From Chimonanthus salicifolius (lineage: Eukaryota > Streptophyta > Magnoliopsida > Laurales > Calycanthaceae), in assembly GCA_013350335.1 (NCBI GenBank), contig CM023532.1:93127383-93191382 (forward strand): a DNA stretch of 64,000 nt, given 5' to 3'. Both the position numbers and the translations under genes were made by a program. A model generated the notes under the pieces. That model worked only from the letters and a program-made list of their open reading frames with translations, was not told where the DNA came from and did not search any database. Shown piece by piece: positions 1-11,558 of the stretch (position 1 is its first letter; each line of letters opens with the position of its first letter).

Positions 1-1149
1 AATCCATAATTAGTCCATTCATGTCCATTCAAATCCATTCAAAATGCCCAAGCTCCTATGCTTGGTTTTCATCTCGATCCACGTTCTTCCCTTTCCCTAC
101 GTCATCCACTAAGGATATAGATAGGGCGTTAGATCAACGCGCCCAGTAGTGTTTCCGAATAGGGCTACCACATGGTTATTCAAAAACATGCAAATAATAA
201 TAATAACACATGTATGACAAAATTCCATAAAAACATGCTATGTATGAAAGGAACATGTAATGAGTCCCACCCATCACCATTCAACATAGCCATCACTTGG
301 CGGAATTCTCATCGTCAAGGTAACCCACAGTGGTCTTTCGGACGCCCCGACGGAGTGTGGCCTTCGGATTCCTCCTGATGGGATTCTCATCATCAGGGTA
401 CCCCACAGTGGTCTTTCAGACGCCCCAACGGAGTGTGGCCTCCGGTTACAACACCATCATCCTATGCCATGCATGAGATGTCTATGCAAACATGTCATTT
501 AGAAACATAGCTTTACAAACATACAAGTTATTGAAATCAACATAAAACAACATATGGAATAGTGGTTACAATAAAGGTAGGAAACCTACACTTGTTTACT
601 TTGTTTGACCCTTCCTTTGAACCGTCTTCCGATCACGGCTTGTACACCGTTCTAGAAATCCCAAAACCTTATTTACATAACAGCAAGTTAAGCATTCATT
701 CATGTGATTCTAACTTAGTCTAAGTCCCAAAAATCCACTTAAACTTCCATGTCCTATCTTAGCCATAGAACCCCATAGTTTTGGTCCTTTTAAACATGTT
801 TTTGGTCTCATTTAGACATAGGATAACAGTATAATGTTATCATGTTTTTACCTTTCAAAACCATCCAATAAGCCCATCACTTTGTATGATTTCCATTTTG
901 TAAAAACTCAATCCAAATATCCACATAAGAGTCCATGGGGTTCGGCCATACATATGGCCGAACCCTTTGGTTCTTGGTGTAATTAATCCAACCATTGTAC
1001 CTGGTTTTAATCCATAATTTAACCATAGTATTAATATGGTTCAACCAAGCCATAGTTACCTAAAAACAGTAAGCTTATCTTCACTTTAAATCCTTTAAAA
1101 TCTCACAAAACCATTTAATACTTCCATGAAATGTCATACCATTTCATGG

Positions 1150-1176
1150 GGTTCAGCCCACCCAATTGGCTGAACC
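1150..1176. repeat. Hairpin with one paired change (GGTTCAGCC / GGCTGAACC)
   Basis: Arms GGTTCAGCC (1150-1158) and GGCTGAACC (1168-1176) pair over 9 bp. Against the usual GGTTCGGCC/GGCCGAACC both arms changed at the same pair (G-C to A-T), so the stem is kept. Confidence 0.85.
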
Positions 1177-1617
1177 TCATGGCCTATGGTTTAGATCCAT
1201 TTATCCATTTATAAACTTGGTTTATTCTTAAATCAAAGCACATTATGTTTACATAAAATTCCATCCTACACTTGACCCAAATAACCATCAAAAACAGTCC
1301 ATGGGGTTAGGCCATACACATGGCCGAACCCCAAGGTTTCCTTGATGTAAACCCTCCAATATTTGTCCATATTTTTTGATCAGTACTTAGCTTAATAAAC
1401 ACATAATTCAGCCATGTAATAACTGGTCAAAATCAGTGACCTTATCTCCCTTTAAAATCCTTTAAAAGAACTTCAATACATAATATGAATTTCATCTCTC
1501 AAACACCATAAAAATCACCAAGTTTTCCCATGGGGTTCGGCCATCCAAAGGGCCGAACCCTATGGTCCATACTTTATCACTTTTAAACATCATAATCCCA
1601 TATTTAAATCATTGATG

Positions 1618-1642
1618 GATCTGGCCATACGATGGCCAGATC
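1618..1642. repeat. Hairpin with three paired changes (GATCTGGCCAT / ATGGCCAGATC)
   Basis: Perfect 11-bp arms at 1618-1628 and 1632-1642 with a 3-nt loop. Relative to the standard GGTTCGGCCAT/ATGGCCGAACC three positions differ, and each is matched by the complementary change in the other arm. This is the clearest single case of covariation in the window. Confidence 0.85.
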
Positions 1643-2238
1643 TCATTTTCTTAACCAATCTATTAAACAAGGGTTCAAAATGCACTTACGAACACGGTGT
1701 CTCCTTCGGTTCTTTTGACTCCTTTCTTGACCCTTTATTTCCTCGACCTCTCCTTCTCTCTTACTGTTCTTTGGGCTGAGACTGACCTTGCTGCAATCTC
1801 CTTGGAATACTTCAGCCATATGACATGGATTTGAGGGAGAAAGAGAGAGAAAGGAAACTTTGATCTTAAACCTTGGTGCCAACTCCTTTTGCTCAAAGTG
1901 TGCTTTTGTCTTAGTGAAAGAAATCAACCAAGGACTGATTGCAAATCAGTAACCAGCTGCTGTTCTTGCTTTTGGAATGTAGAAGACAGCAAAGAGAGAG
2001 AGAGATAGAGATAGAAAATTGAACCTCTTTTGGCGACTCAAATTCAGCCTAAACTTGCCTCACATGTAACTCCCATATTAACCCCAAGTCCTTTATGCTT
2101 ACTTGGGGGTTTCATCTATGCAATGAAACCTCCCCAAGCTCTCCAACGTCTCCCATGCTGGTATTTGTGTAACCTCTCCTTTTCTTCCTCCTCTCATTAT
2201 CATCTTACATGGGGGTTTCATCTAGAAATGAAACCTTA

Positions 2239-2264
2239 CCCCCCCCCCCCCCCCCCCCCCCCCC
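2239..2264. repeat. Poly-C run (C26; G26 on minus strand)
   Basis: Twenty-six consecutive C inside the U3 part of the minus-strand LTR. On the LTR's sense strand this is G26, able in principle to form a G-quadruplex. Length may be affected by sequencing error. Confidence 0.9.
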
Positions 2265-3015
2265 ACCCCAACAACGTGTAGTCTTATCATATTTGAATTT
2301 TAAAACTCAAAACCTCATTTGTAACTCTATAATACAGCAGCTCTATTCAGCCCATTTGATCCTCATCAATGTCCCATTTGAGAGTTTCATTCATGAAATG
2401 AAACTCCCCTCCTCCAAGTGTGAACACACTTTGTAACTCCCATTGGTTTTAATATCGATCTTGGAGTTTCAACTTTTAAATAAAACTCTCCATGTTCCAA
2501 TGACTAGCCCCTTGGTTAACCTTGTATTTGTAACTCTCAAAATAGCCACCCCACTTATCTCTTTAGTAGATGTTACATGCATGAAAAGCCTCATGCAATC
2601 AACATGTAAAACATTTGAAATTGAGTCACAACTCTCATGTAACTTAATAAATTCAACTCATAAGTTTTGTTCAACTAAACTCCACCATTCATTTCAACTC
2701 AAACCAAACTCAATTAATGAAAACTTAAATCAACTAAGTTTTGAGCTCACTCCATGATTAATCATGTCCATCTCGACCCATTGGGTCCCATTTGACCATT
2801 TTGACCATTTAACGAAATTTGACCCAATTATGATTCTTGGCCCGTTTAAGTTCATCTTATCCATTTATTTGTTTTGTAATCAAAACTACTAACCATTGGG
2901 TCTTGATTGAACCATTGACCCATTTAAATTCAACTCAAATATATCACAATGGCAATTCCGTAAATATGAATAAATTCATATAAAATGATAACTTTGAAAT
3001 TCCAGGGTGTTACAA

Positions 3016-4075
3016 ACCAGCCCTTGGAGATCTCATTCGATCAAGCTCACCCATTGGCCGAACATCAAGGAGAAGAGGAATAAGGAAGGCTAAGGATCCA
3101 AGAGGAGCAAAGGGAAACCGGAAGAGCCGCGGGATTGGTAAGTGTCCTCAAACAAGATTTTAATTTTAAGGGTTAAAAGGAGACCATGGAAAGTCCATTT
3201 TTGTTGGATTAAATTGGTGGCCAAAATATTATGGGTCATGGATCTAAAATCCATCCAAGAAAGGAGATGAGAAATGGACAAACCCTAATGGGTAAGATAG
3301 GTTAAGAAAAATAAAGGAATATTAAGAACATTATGTATATAAGGTTTATGTATGCATGCATGGTTCTATATTTAAGGATCATGCCATGGCCGAACCCTAA
3401 ATGTCATGGGTACATGGAGAGGACCCCATGCATGGAAAAAATATGGTGAATGATCAAGATGTATGGTTTGGCCCTTGCATGGCCAAACCCTAGGGTTTCT
3501 TGTATGAGACCATCAAGTAACAAGTCATGGAAATATGATTTTTGAAGGAATAATGGACCATAGGGTTCGGCCATGTTGTATGGCCGAACCCCATGGAAGG
3601 AGATTAACTAATTCTTAAGGGGTTTAAAAGATAGAAACCTTGGAATGATGGTTAATGATTTTGAGGTTTTTGAATGGCTAAATGATAGTAAGTTTTAAAG
3701 GGGTTAAGTGAGGGAATCCATGGAGAAAGGTTAATGAGCATTTGTCATCTTAAATGTTACAAATAAAGATGAACCATGAACCATGGGTTCGGCCATGGTG
3801 TATGGCCGAACCCTATGGAGGTGTATTACTGACTTTAATGGATGAAAAAGATGGAAAATGATGAGGGAATGTTGGTGGCTTCAATGGACTAAAAATGTAC
3901 TTAATGATGATAAAAAATGATGACCTAAATGTTGTGGAGGGACTTTGTTGTGGATCTAAATGTTGTGAAAGATCTAAGAAAAAAATGAGGAAAAGACATC
4001 ATGGGTTCGGCAATGGTGTATGGCCAAACCCCATGACCCATTTTAGGAGTCATTTATGGGCTAAGTTAGGGTCTA
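3016..4075 (+). repeat. Plus-strand LTR piece (leader and hairpin array)
   Basis: Starts in the leader of an LTR (AAGGAGAAGAGG-like, GTAAGT at 3138-3143) directly after the LTR start at 3015, and carries four hairpins, including GGTTTGGCC/GGCCAAACC (3465-3489), 3561-3590, 3785-3814 and about 4003-4032. It resembles the plus LTR at 32200-33100. It ends about 4075, where the sequence switches to the minus-strand orientation of the same kind of LTR. U3 and 3' parts are missing. Confidence 0.7.
3465..3489. repeat. Hairpin with one paired change (GGTTTGGCC / GGCCAAACC)
   Basis: Nine-bp arms at 3465-3473 and 3481-3489. The standard C-G pair is replaced by T-A in both arms. Confidence 0.85.
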
Positions 4076-6070
4076 TTACTCATACCTTAGTGGGGTTCGG
4101 CCATACACCATGGCCGAACCTCACCCACTTGATTTCGGGTCCCATTTTAATCCTTAGATTATTTTAGTCATATGAATCTAAACCAGCCACCCTTTGCTTC
4201 ATTAACCAACACATAAGGTCATCATAAAAGTCCCTAAGTCCATAACCATCCTGCATGGGGTTGGGCCATACACCGTGGCCGAACCCATGATCCATCACTT
4301 TCACCCTTTATTACATCCATGCCATTGTTTAATCTATGGATGTCCATTTTATTCATTTAAAACATACTTAGGCTAATAATAACCCACTAACATGGTTCAT
4401 GGGATTCGGCCATACACTATGGTTGAACCCATGATCTTTCATTTTTAGCCTATATTACAATATTGCCATTACCTCCATCATTGTCTCTCCATTAATCCAA
4501 ACACATGATCCATCAAATAGATTCATGGGGTTCGGCCATACACCATGGCTGAACCCTATGTCCATCATTTTCACCTATTTACCATTTTGCCATTGTTCAT
4601 ATCCATAACCAATAACATAAACCATGAACACAGGTCTATATATATATATATATATTTAAATCCCTCATTTCCATAAACATGCATAATCACTCATTATATT
4701 AAGTCCATAACCGATCCATTAGCTGTGACATAAGACCCCATATGACCCATTAGGTTGATTCATGGGGTTCGGCCATACATCATGGCTGAACCCATGATAT
4801 CATTGTTCCATCCTCCTTCTTAATTTATTTACAATAATAAATCCACAAATCAAGGTTCCTTCCTTTTTGATCCAAAAGTCCATCATTAAAACCTTTCTAA
4901 AATAATAACCATCTTCCATGGGGTTCGGCCATACACCATGGCCGAACCCTATGGTTCATAATCTTCTCTTTAAAAATCATTAAACAAAACCAATGTCCTT
5001 CCAATTAAACCCTTTTAAATCATAAATAATATTTCGTGGTTTTCATCCCTCAAAAACCCATAAACATTAACCAATGTTCTTTCATGGGGTTCGGCCATAC
5101 ATCATGCCCGAACCCTATGGTTTCTCCTTTCCATTAAAAATACCACACTCATCCAATTTTCTTCCATGGGGTTCGGCCATACACCATGGCCGAACCCTAT
5201 GGTTCCTTCCCTTAAAAAAATTATTAAAATACTTACCAGTTCCGCGACTCCTCCGGTTTTCCTTCGCTCCGACTCATTCTTCCGATCCTTTTCTTCCTTC
5301 TACTTGATCTTTCACACTTGCTGGTTGCGGTCCTCCTTCTCTGAATAATGCCGAGAAGACCTTCTTGCTTGTGTATGCCGTGCGCCCTTGTTTCCTCTTT
5401 TTTTAATACTTCCAATTGGTCCTCTATTTAGAAGATGCCAAGACCCTTTAATTTAGCAATTGTCTATTGCCATGCGCCCCTCTTGTGTCTTTCCTTTTTT
5501 TTTCCTAATTCTTCCACTCGGTCCTATCTATAATTAGAAGATGCCGAGATCCTCTTAATTTAGCAATTCCCTTGTTTCACTCCTAACAAGGGTAGGACTC
5601 CTTTTTAAAGATACACTCCAGCGCATCCTTGTAGATGTGCTTCTCTCCTTCTTAGAATCATGTTCCCACTATAGCAAGAATATCTCCTCATTTATAAGCA
5701 ATCACCGCCCAATGTAAATCCAATACATCTAGACGTGCTGCCCATCTTAAGCAAACCTTGTGCGAATATCACTCCTTGATTTTGTGTATGCGTGTGTGTG
5801 TCATCCTCATCCATGGTTATCATTCCATTATTCTAAACCTTCATACATTAAAACCACAAATCATTCCCCATGGGGTTCGGCCATACACCATGGCCGAACC
5901 CATGGTCTATTATTTCTACTTAATTACCATAATGCCATCCATTTTAATTCAGCCCCATTTAATTTAAATTGGACTTTATACCATAACTGTTGGGTCCTAA
6001 TTGGGCCATTGACCCAATACCTTGCCCATCTAAGGTCCATATTTAATAATTCACAAATTAAATGGGTAAT

Positions 6071-6108
<38 letters not shown>

Positions 6109-6132
6109 CACTTGAAAATCCGGGGTGTTACG
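4076..6132 (-). repeat. Minus-strand LTR, 5' two-thirds, truncated
   Basis: On the minus strand the LTR begins (T)GTAACACCCCGG at about 6132, the first base being changed so that the plus strand reads GTTACG. It passes through U3 (GGGTC/GACCC motifs near 5990-6010), a leader with an ACTTAC (GTAAGT on minus) donor-like site at 5231-5236, and about nine hairpins between 4090 and 5905. It stops about 4076 against the plus-strand LTR piece, so the minisatellite, splice-like block and 3' end are absent. Two TA/AT runs (4636-4655, 6074-6104) lie inside it. Confidence 0.7.
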
Positions 6133-6188
6133 CATGATGGGTCGCAAACATATGATTATATCGTCCTAAGTGTGAACTGTTTTGACAG

Positions 6189-6886
6189 TGTAAGGACCCG
6201 AAGTTTTAACTCCCTGATTATCACGTAATCATTTCCAAAATGAATGAAATGACTTTAATTCGAGAATGAAAATGAATGAGAATTAAATTGTGTATTTAAT
6301 GAATAAAATAATAAAAACCCAAAATTTTCCAGGTCGACCCATCGACATCACCGATGTGTCGGTGAACCCTAGTTGATACGTCGACAACATCGATGTATCG
6401 AAACCATTTATCAAAGAGCAGAGAAAAGTACAGTGCTCTAGAACCATAAACCCATCCATCGTAGTAGACATGTCGATGACATCGATGTGTCGGAGAATCC
6501 TAGTCAACATGTCGATTGAATCGACGTTTTAATGCCATTTATCAAAGAGCAGTGGAAAAATACAGTCGTTCGAGAACAGAACCTAGGCCATTCACTTTCG
6601 ACATGTCGGTGTTACCGATGTGTTGACAAACTTATAGCTCGATGTGACAAGCGTACCCAGCATCACAATTCAGATTTGTACAAACATCTCCCTCTTGTCA
6701 CCTCATGCATTAAATGCATGAGACGCTCTTATACGCCACCTCTACCAACCCCCACTCGTTTTTGAGTCTAGGGCAACTGAAGGAGGAAAGAAGAGAATAG
6801 AGAAATAAAGGGTGAAATAAAGAAGAAAGAAACATAGAAGACAAGAGGAAGAAAAGGAAACTATTGAAATTCCGATACTAGAGTAA
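6189..6886 (+). repeat. Unrelated LTR-like segment with inverted-repeat minisatellite
   Basis: Begins TGTAAGGACCCG and does not match the other LTRs beyond TGTAA. A roughly 130-bp unit occurs about twice (6328-6590; ACCATTTATCAAAGAGCAG at 6405 with a near-copy at 6535), each with short inverted repeats such as GACATGTCGATG / CATCGATGTGTC (6467-6491). A purine-rich leader (6775-6870) follows. It is cut at 6887 by the copia LTR. An LTR fragment of another Ty3/gypsy family is the best guess. The 56 bases 6133-6188 before it are unassigned. Confidence 0.5.
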
Positions 6887-8258
6887 TGCATGACCTAGAG
6901 GGGGTGAATAGGTCGGTTTTCAATTTTAATTCCCTTTTAAAATTTTCTCAACCGATTTATACTTTAAGTAAATAAAATATTCAATTCATGCATTCAATCA
7001 CATATAAACACAAATATTTTATAATGGTTCGGTTTCAACAAACCTGCATCCACTGTCAGACTTCCCAACTCTAGGGTCGTCCCAAATATACTATGTAAGG
7101 GTCTCACACCCAAATACTATAGGCTAGTTTTTTATAGAGGTTCAACCCAATCGGTCTAATCCTCTACACCTATTTTTTAGAGTGGTTTGAACACACTGTT
7201 CTAATCCACTTTACAATGATTAAAAGAAAATGAAGAAGAAAACTTTCCTTGGGCCTTAACCATTTTCCTTTAAGCTCTTTCTTTTTTACTGAATCTGTGT
7301 GCTCCTTTCCATCCAATCAGCATCATCAACGTATTTATCGGCACAGCAGTAGGACTTGGGTATGATTGGTTTTAGTTTTATATGAACACCTTACTCTTCA
7401 TTAGGATTGGGGTATTGATTACCCAAACATTCACTAAGGAGGATGATGAAGAAGGTGTTTAGAGGGAAGGCCAAATGATCACACACTCTATAATCTTGTT
7501 CCTATTTTTCTCTGTATATTCGGTCCCTCTAAGAAAAGGTTTACTGTTCTTTTATAAGACATATTGTAGTTCTGCAGCAAGTCACGCCCACGAGGCCTCG
7601 AGGCTTCCAATGAGGCCTCGCCAGCAGTAACTCTGTAAAGACAGCACATAATCTGTCCAGCCAGAAACCAGCCACCTAATATCCACCGTGTATGATTTGC
7701 AGTAGCTTTCTCTCAACCATCAATCAAGGATTAGATGGGAAGATTTTAAAATGGTTTACAACTCATGAAAGAGCTTTTCCATACTTGTTATGGACAACTC
7801 CCCAATGGTATTCAAATTCAAACTTAAATGGGGTGGCAGCCAGCATTTCACCATGCGGATAAATCTTTTACCATAATTAACTTCAAATCAATTTACCATA
7901 ATTAACTCTCAATCAAATGGTTATAGATTTTAACTTCCCAAATCTGTAGGAGACTGAGTCAGCAAGACACAGGGTCAGCTGGGCTCAGCTCAGCTCAGTA
8001 CAGCTCAGTACAACTGGCTGCGAGGCCTCGGCAGACTTCATGAGGCCTCCAGACTAGAAGTCACTTATTATCTTATTTTCCAATTAACTTCTAAGGTATT
8101 TGACTTAGCCTAAGGTCTCCTACGGTTCACTTACATGTGTGCCAATACCGTATTTGGTGTAGACGCTTCAACTTCATAGTAGATCTTCTTATTCATCCAA
8201 GGTAAGTCCAAGTGAGTCACGTAATTGACAATAAGGGTCACTCGGACGAACCGGGGCA
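6887..8258 (-). repeat. SIRE/Maximus-type copia 3' LTR (minus strand)
   Basis: The left end carries the GACCTAGAGGGGGTGAATAGG signature known from the 3' end of SIRE/Maximus LTRs. The right end (TGCCCCGGTTCG on minus at 8258) is followed by a polypurine tract. The LTR contains CGAGGCCTCG palindromes (about 7590-7625, 8020-8050). Its partner 5' LTR is not in the window, because the element is cut at 20252. The exact termini are inferred from TG/CA and neighbouring motifs. Confidence 0.65.
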
Positions 8259-8261
8259 CTT

Positions 8262-8282
8262 AAATCTCCCCCTTTGTCAATT
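8262..8282 (-). promoter_or_regulatory. Polypurine tract of the copia element
   Basis: On minus: AATTGACAAAGGGGGAGATT, immediately before the 3' LTR. This is the usual SIRE/Maximus plus-strand primer site for reverse transcription. Confidence 0.7.
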
Positions 8283-8712
8283 TCGTGACAAAAAACTAAG
8301 ATCTACCCATTACACCAATTTCCCGTAATTACAGATTCACACATGACCACTCATTAACCAATAAAATTACAATGATATTAAATCCTCTGATATCACAAAT
8401 ATCGCCCCCTTAACTTGTGCCTACAAAGACACAATCAATTTCCCCATTTTCCTACATAAAAAAAAAAAATTAGATACTGGTGGGACTTGTATGCTCCCTC
8501 TCAGCATTAACACATTATTTTACTCCCCCTTTTTGTCCAGAAAAATGACAATGGTAAGTCAAACACAAACAAAAGATATGCAAAGTAGTCAAGCAGATGC
8601 AAATATTGAGCACATTAAATCTGACATGAACATAAAGACAGTAGAGAAGAACTATAATGCACAGTAGTCAAGCATAAATGACAGAGTAAGAGCTAGTTTA
8701 AATATTACAAAC

Positions 8713-10164
8713 CTAAATGTAGTTTGAAGATAAACAAAATAAACAGAGTTTCATAAAAAGGTTTTCAATCATGAGGAAACGATGGAGGAAATTCTGCATC
8801 AGTTCGGCGCACGAATCTGTAATCTGCTGGAGACAGTGGAAGATGTGTTGCATGGATGTTCTGACATAGACAGAGAGCTCCTGATGCTGATACAGGAGGC
8901 GATCTTGACAATTGCTCAAATCAAAAAGAAATGATTCCTGACGCTTTTCCATCTCGGCGAATCGCTCATCGAAATACTTACGATCAATGGAATACGAAGG
9001 ACCGGTAGCACCCTTGCGAGTCCGACGATCAGTAGAGGGAGCGGAACTGGGTGAGCCTCCAGATGATGGGCGAAATGAGCCGATACTTCTCTCAATGCCG
9101 GTCTTTGTCAGGGATAGTACATTGAGAGGAACTTCTCCAGGATAAGGTATCATTCCGAAATGAGTACCATGGCATGTAATGAGATAGCAGAAGGGCACAA
9201 CACTTTGGACAGAAGACGTCCAGAAGCGTTTAATATGTTCACAAATCAGGGAAGGAAGACAAATTTTTCTCCCCATAGCCACAGCATACAAGATATTGAT
9301 CATGCAGTCACTCAGCTAAGACTTGTTCATTAGACGGGGATACACATTGAAAGTAAAGATCAGATGTAGGATCTTGTACTTGGGAAGGAGAGAAGATGAG
9401 TGAATTTGGAGTTTTCCTTCTCTTTTTATATCACCACCACAGAGTTTGCTAATAATTTTGTGGGAGTCTTCTGGGGTGACCTCATGTCAGGCTGCAGAGA
9501 TGTCCCCACCTTTAAATAAAGGAATGTTCATGAGCTGAGAGGCTAGCTCAGGTGTGACAGTAAATTTTTCTCAATTGGAGAATTTTACAATGAAGGAATG
9601 AGAGGGACCATCGAGGGATTTATGGATGGAAGAATACATGCCCTTGACCATAGAGGGGTAGGCATTGCCGCCCCAACTCAGAATGTTTTCCCAGCCAACC
9701 TTCTGCAGTACTTTGAAGGTACTGTATTTTTCAAGGTTTGGAAGGTAGCATGTATGCTCGACATTGAAATTTTTGAAGGAGTGTTCTTTCAGGACAGACC
9801 TGAAAAGCCGAGCATGGGGAGGATCAGAAGGGGGTGAGGAGGCATCAGACCCTTCAATATGGATCTCATACGAGTGAGCTCGTCTGGATGAGTTGGGAGA
9901 GGGACGAGTAAAAGGTGAAGGAGCAGGGACAGGGGTTTCCTGAGGAACAACTTCTAGTTCTTCGTCAGAAGAGGAGACCGTTACATAAACAGATGGAAGA
10001 ACCCTATCAGGGTTTTTATACACCCGGACTTTCTTTTGTCTAGGAGGTGGAGGAGGAGACTGAGTTGGGGCTGATGATGAGGCATCGTTACTCCTCAAAG
10101 ATCTTTGGGTATGGTGTCTTTTGACAACCGCAGATTTCCTAGCCATCTTAATCGAGAAAATCAA
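8713..10164 (-). pseudogene. Env-like ORF of the SIRE-type copia element, three in-frame stops
   Basis: The two open stretches 10164-9571 and 9303-8713 are in the same frame, so this was one reading frame of about 484 codons. Only three stops break it (9571-9573, 9487-9489, 9316-9318). The likely true start is the second Met (MARKSAVVKR, 10146). The N-terminal 110 residues are basic, then proline and serine rich. The middle (FKVLQKVGWENILSWGG to IVKFSN) and the region around GRKICLPSLICEHIKR resemble the 'putative plant transposon protein' domain found in env-like ORFs of SIRE elements. The C-terminal 100 residues are helix-prone (FAEMEKRQESFLFDLSN). It sits between pol and the 3' LTR, the usual env-like position. 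I see no convincing signal peptide or membrane anchor, and envelope function is not shown for this family. Confidence 0.6.
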
Positions 10165-10384
10165 AACAAGTAATAAATGAGAGAGGGCAAAATCAGAGAG
10201 TCAAGAGTACTTGAAAACAGAAAATCGAAAGATCAAGACTCCGGGAGAGAAGACGATGACCAGAAAGAAAAACCGCAGAAATCCCCTTTCCTGTCTCGTG
10301 GTGCCGACTGTGGGAACCCTAGCTCTAACGGATCTCCCGAAAGGGACTTGCGTGAAGTTTAAAAATAGGGGACCACAAGAAGTG

Positions 10385-10537
10385 TGATGGCGAGGGCTCG
10401 AGTGAAATCACGAGGCCTCACTGATGGTGATGTTAAGGAAAACCAAAAAATGAAGAATAGAACTCGACCACGAGGGCTCGAGGGATGGCCTGAGGGCTCG
10501 CTGACGGTGACTTTGACAGAAGTACCGAACCGAAAAC
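10385..10537 (-). repeat. Copia spacer with GAGGGCTCG repeats, left part
   Basis: Two imperfect repeats of about 75-80 bp, each with a CGAGGGCTCGAG or CGAGGCCTC core, upstream (on minus) of the env-like ORF. The array resumes at 16889 after the solo LTR insertion. Confidence 0.6.
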
Positions 10538-11033
10538 TGTAATACCCCGGATTTTCAATTTGTTAGTCTATATGAAAATTATCCATTTTTAATTGTGAAC
10601 CTTAGAACTGGATCTTATATGGATAAGGAATTGGGCCATGACCCAATTAGGACCCAATTAAGTTGTGACATTGGTTTTATCAAAAATTTAATAAAAGATT
10701 GCCTTGGCCAAATTTTGAATGTGAAATCCATAGATTATGCGCATGAGAGATATATGGGATTCTAAATCCACAATGATATGCTAGAATATTTAAAATGGGA
10801 TGAAATATCTATGAAATAATTAAAAGATTAAGCATGGCCGAATTTTGGATATTAATATCTATATTATGCACATGGATTGGTACCAAGGAAATTATCTAAT
10901 TTAAATAGAGAGAGGATTAAGGGAAGGTTCTTAATAAAGCAAGGGAGGTCGGCATGGCCATCTATAGCAGGGGGGGGCATGGCCTTAGGGGTTGCCTATC
11001 TTAAATACCTTCTAATTATGGGACCAAGGAAGA

Positions 11034-11041
11034 TTATAAAG
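11034..11041 (+). promoter_or_regulatory. Candidate TATA box (TTATAAAG) of the solo LTR
   Basis: TTATAAAG lies about 60 bp before a CT-rich leader, the same place as TATATAAAGG at 28875 in the solo LTR at 27982. Transcription is not shown. Confidence 0.45.
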
Positions 11042-11558
11042 AGGAGAGGTAGCAAGGGGTGCACGGTTTACAACCCTCTTAGCCGAATTTTACATCTCTC
11101 TCTCTCTCTCCCAAGTTCTCTCTCACGCCAAAGAGCAAGGAGAAGAAATAAGGCAGCCAACAAGAGGTGTTCTTGGTTGGAGTAAAATTAAGAAGAAGGC
11201 AATCAACAAGAGGTCATTCGGCCAGCAAAGGGAAAGGAAAAGAAAATTGGAAGAGCAAGAAACCAAAGGGAAAAGGTTAGTATCGTGATTAATAATTTTA
11301 TGTTTGAAACAAAAAGAACCATAGGGTTTGGCCGTGGTGTTTGGCCGAACCCCATGGAGGAAGATTGGTGAGGATTTAATGATTCAAATGGAAAAGAAAG
11401 AACCATAGGGTTCGGCCATAGTGCATGGCCGAACCCCATGGAAAGACTTGATTTAATTATTGGGTTTTAAGATTGAAAACCATGGAGAGATTTGATTTAT
11501 TCATTGGGTTTATGTTCTTAGATTTTAGATCATAGAAACCTTTGATGGTTGTCGGTTT

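Larger units (their letters stand above)
1..3015 (-). repeat. Large chromovirus-type LTR, minus strand, 3' end outside the window
   Basis: Read on the minus strand it starts TGTAACACCC at 3015 and runs off the left edge before its 3' end. Seen in order: a U3 with GGTTTCAT/ATGAAACC-type inverted repeats (2100-2500) and a C26 run; a CT-rich leader; a GTAAGT donor-like site (minus, 1684-1689); five GGTTCGGCC-type hairpins (936-1645); the CATGCATG block near 460-478; two short repeats with GGAG/CTCC stems (296-450); and the conserved GGGCGCGTTGATCTAACGCCC block (minus, about 123-149). No coding sequence is supported. It is probably inserted in the plus LTR piece that begins at 3016, whose left part would lie outside the window. 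It may be a solo LTR or the 5' LTR of an element to the left; the window cannot tell. Confidence 0.8.

Noticed and set aside
4076..5905. GGTTCGGCC hairpins as MITE insertions
   Set aside because: Units are only 25-35 bp, lack target duplications, and sit at fixed relative places in related LTRs.
9598..9837. 79-codon plus-strand frame
   Set aside because: It is antisense to the env-like frame, has no domain and lies in a copia element read on minus.
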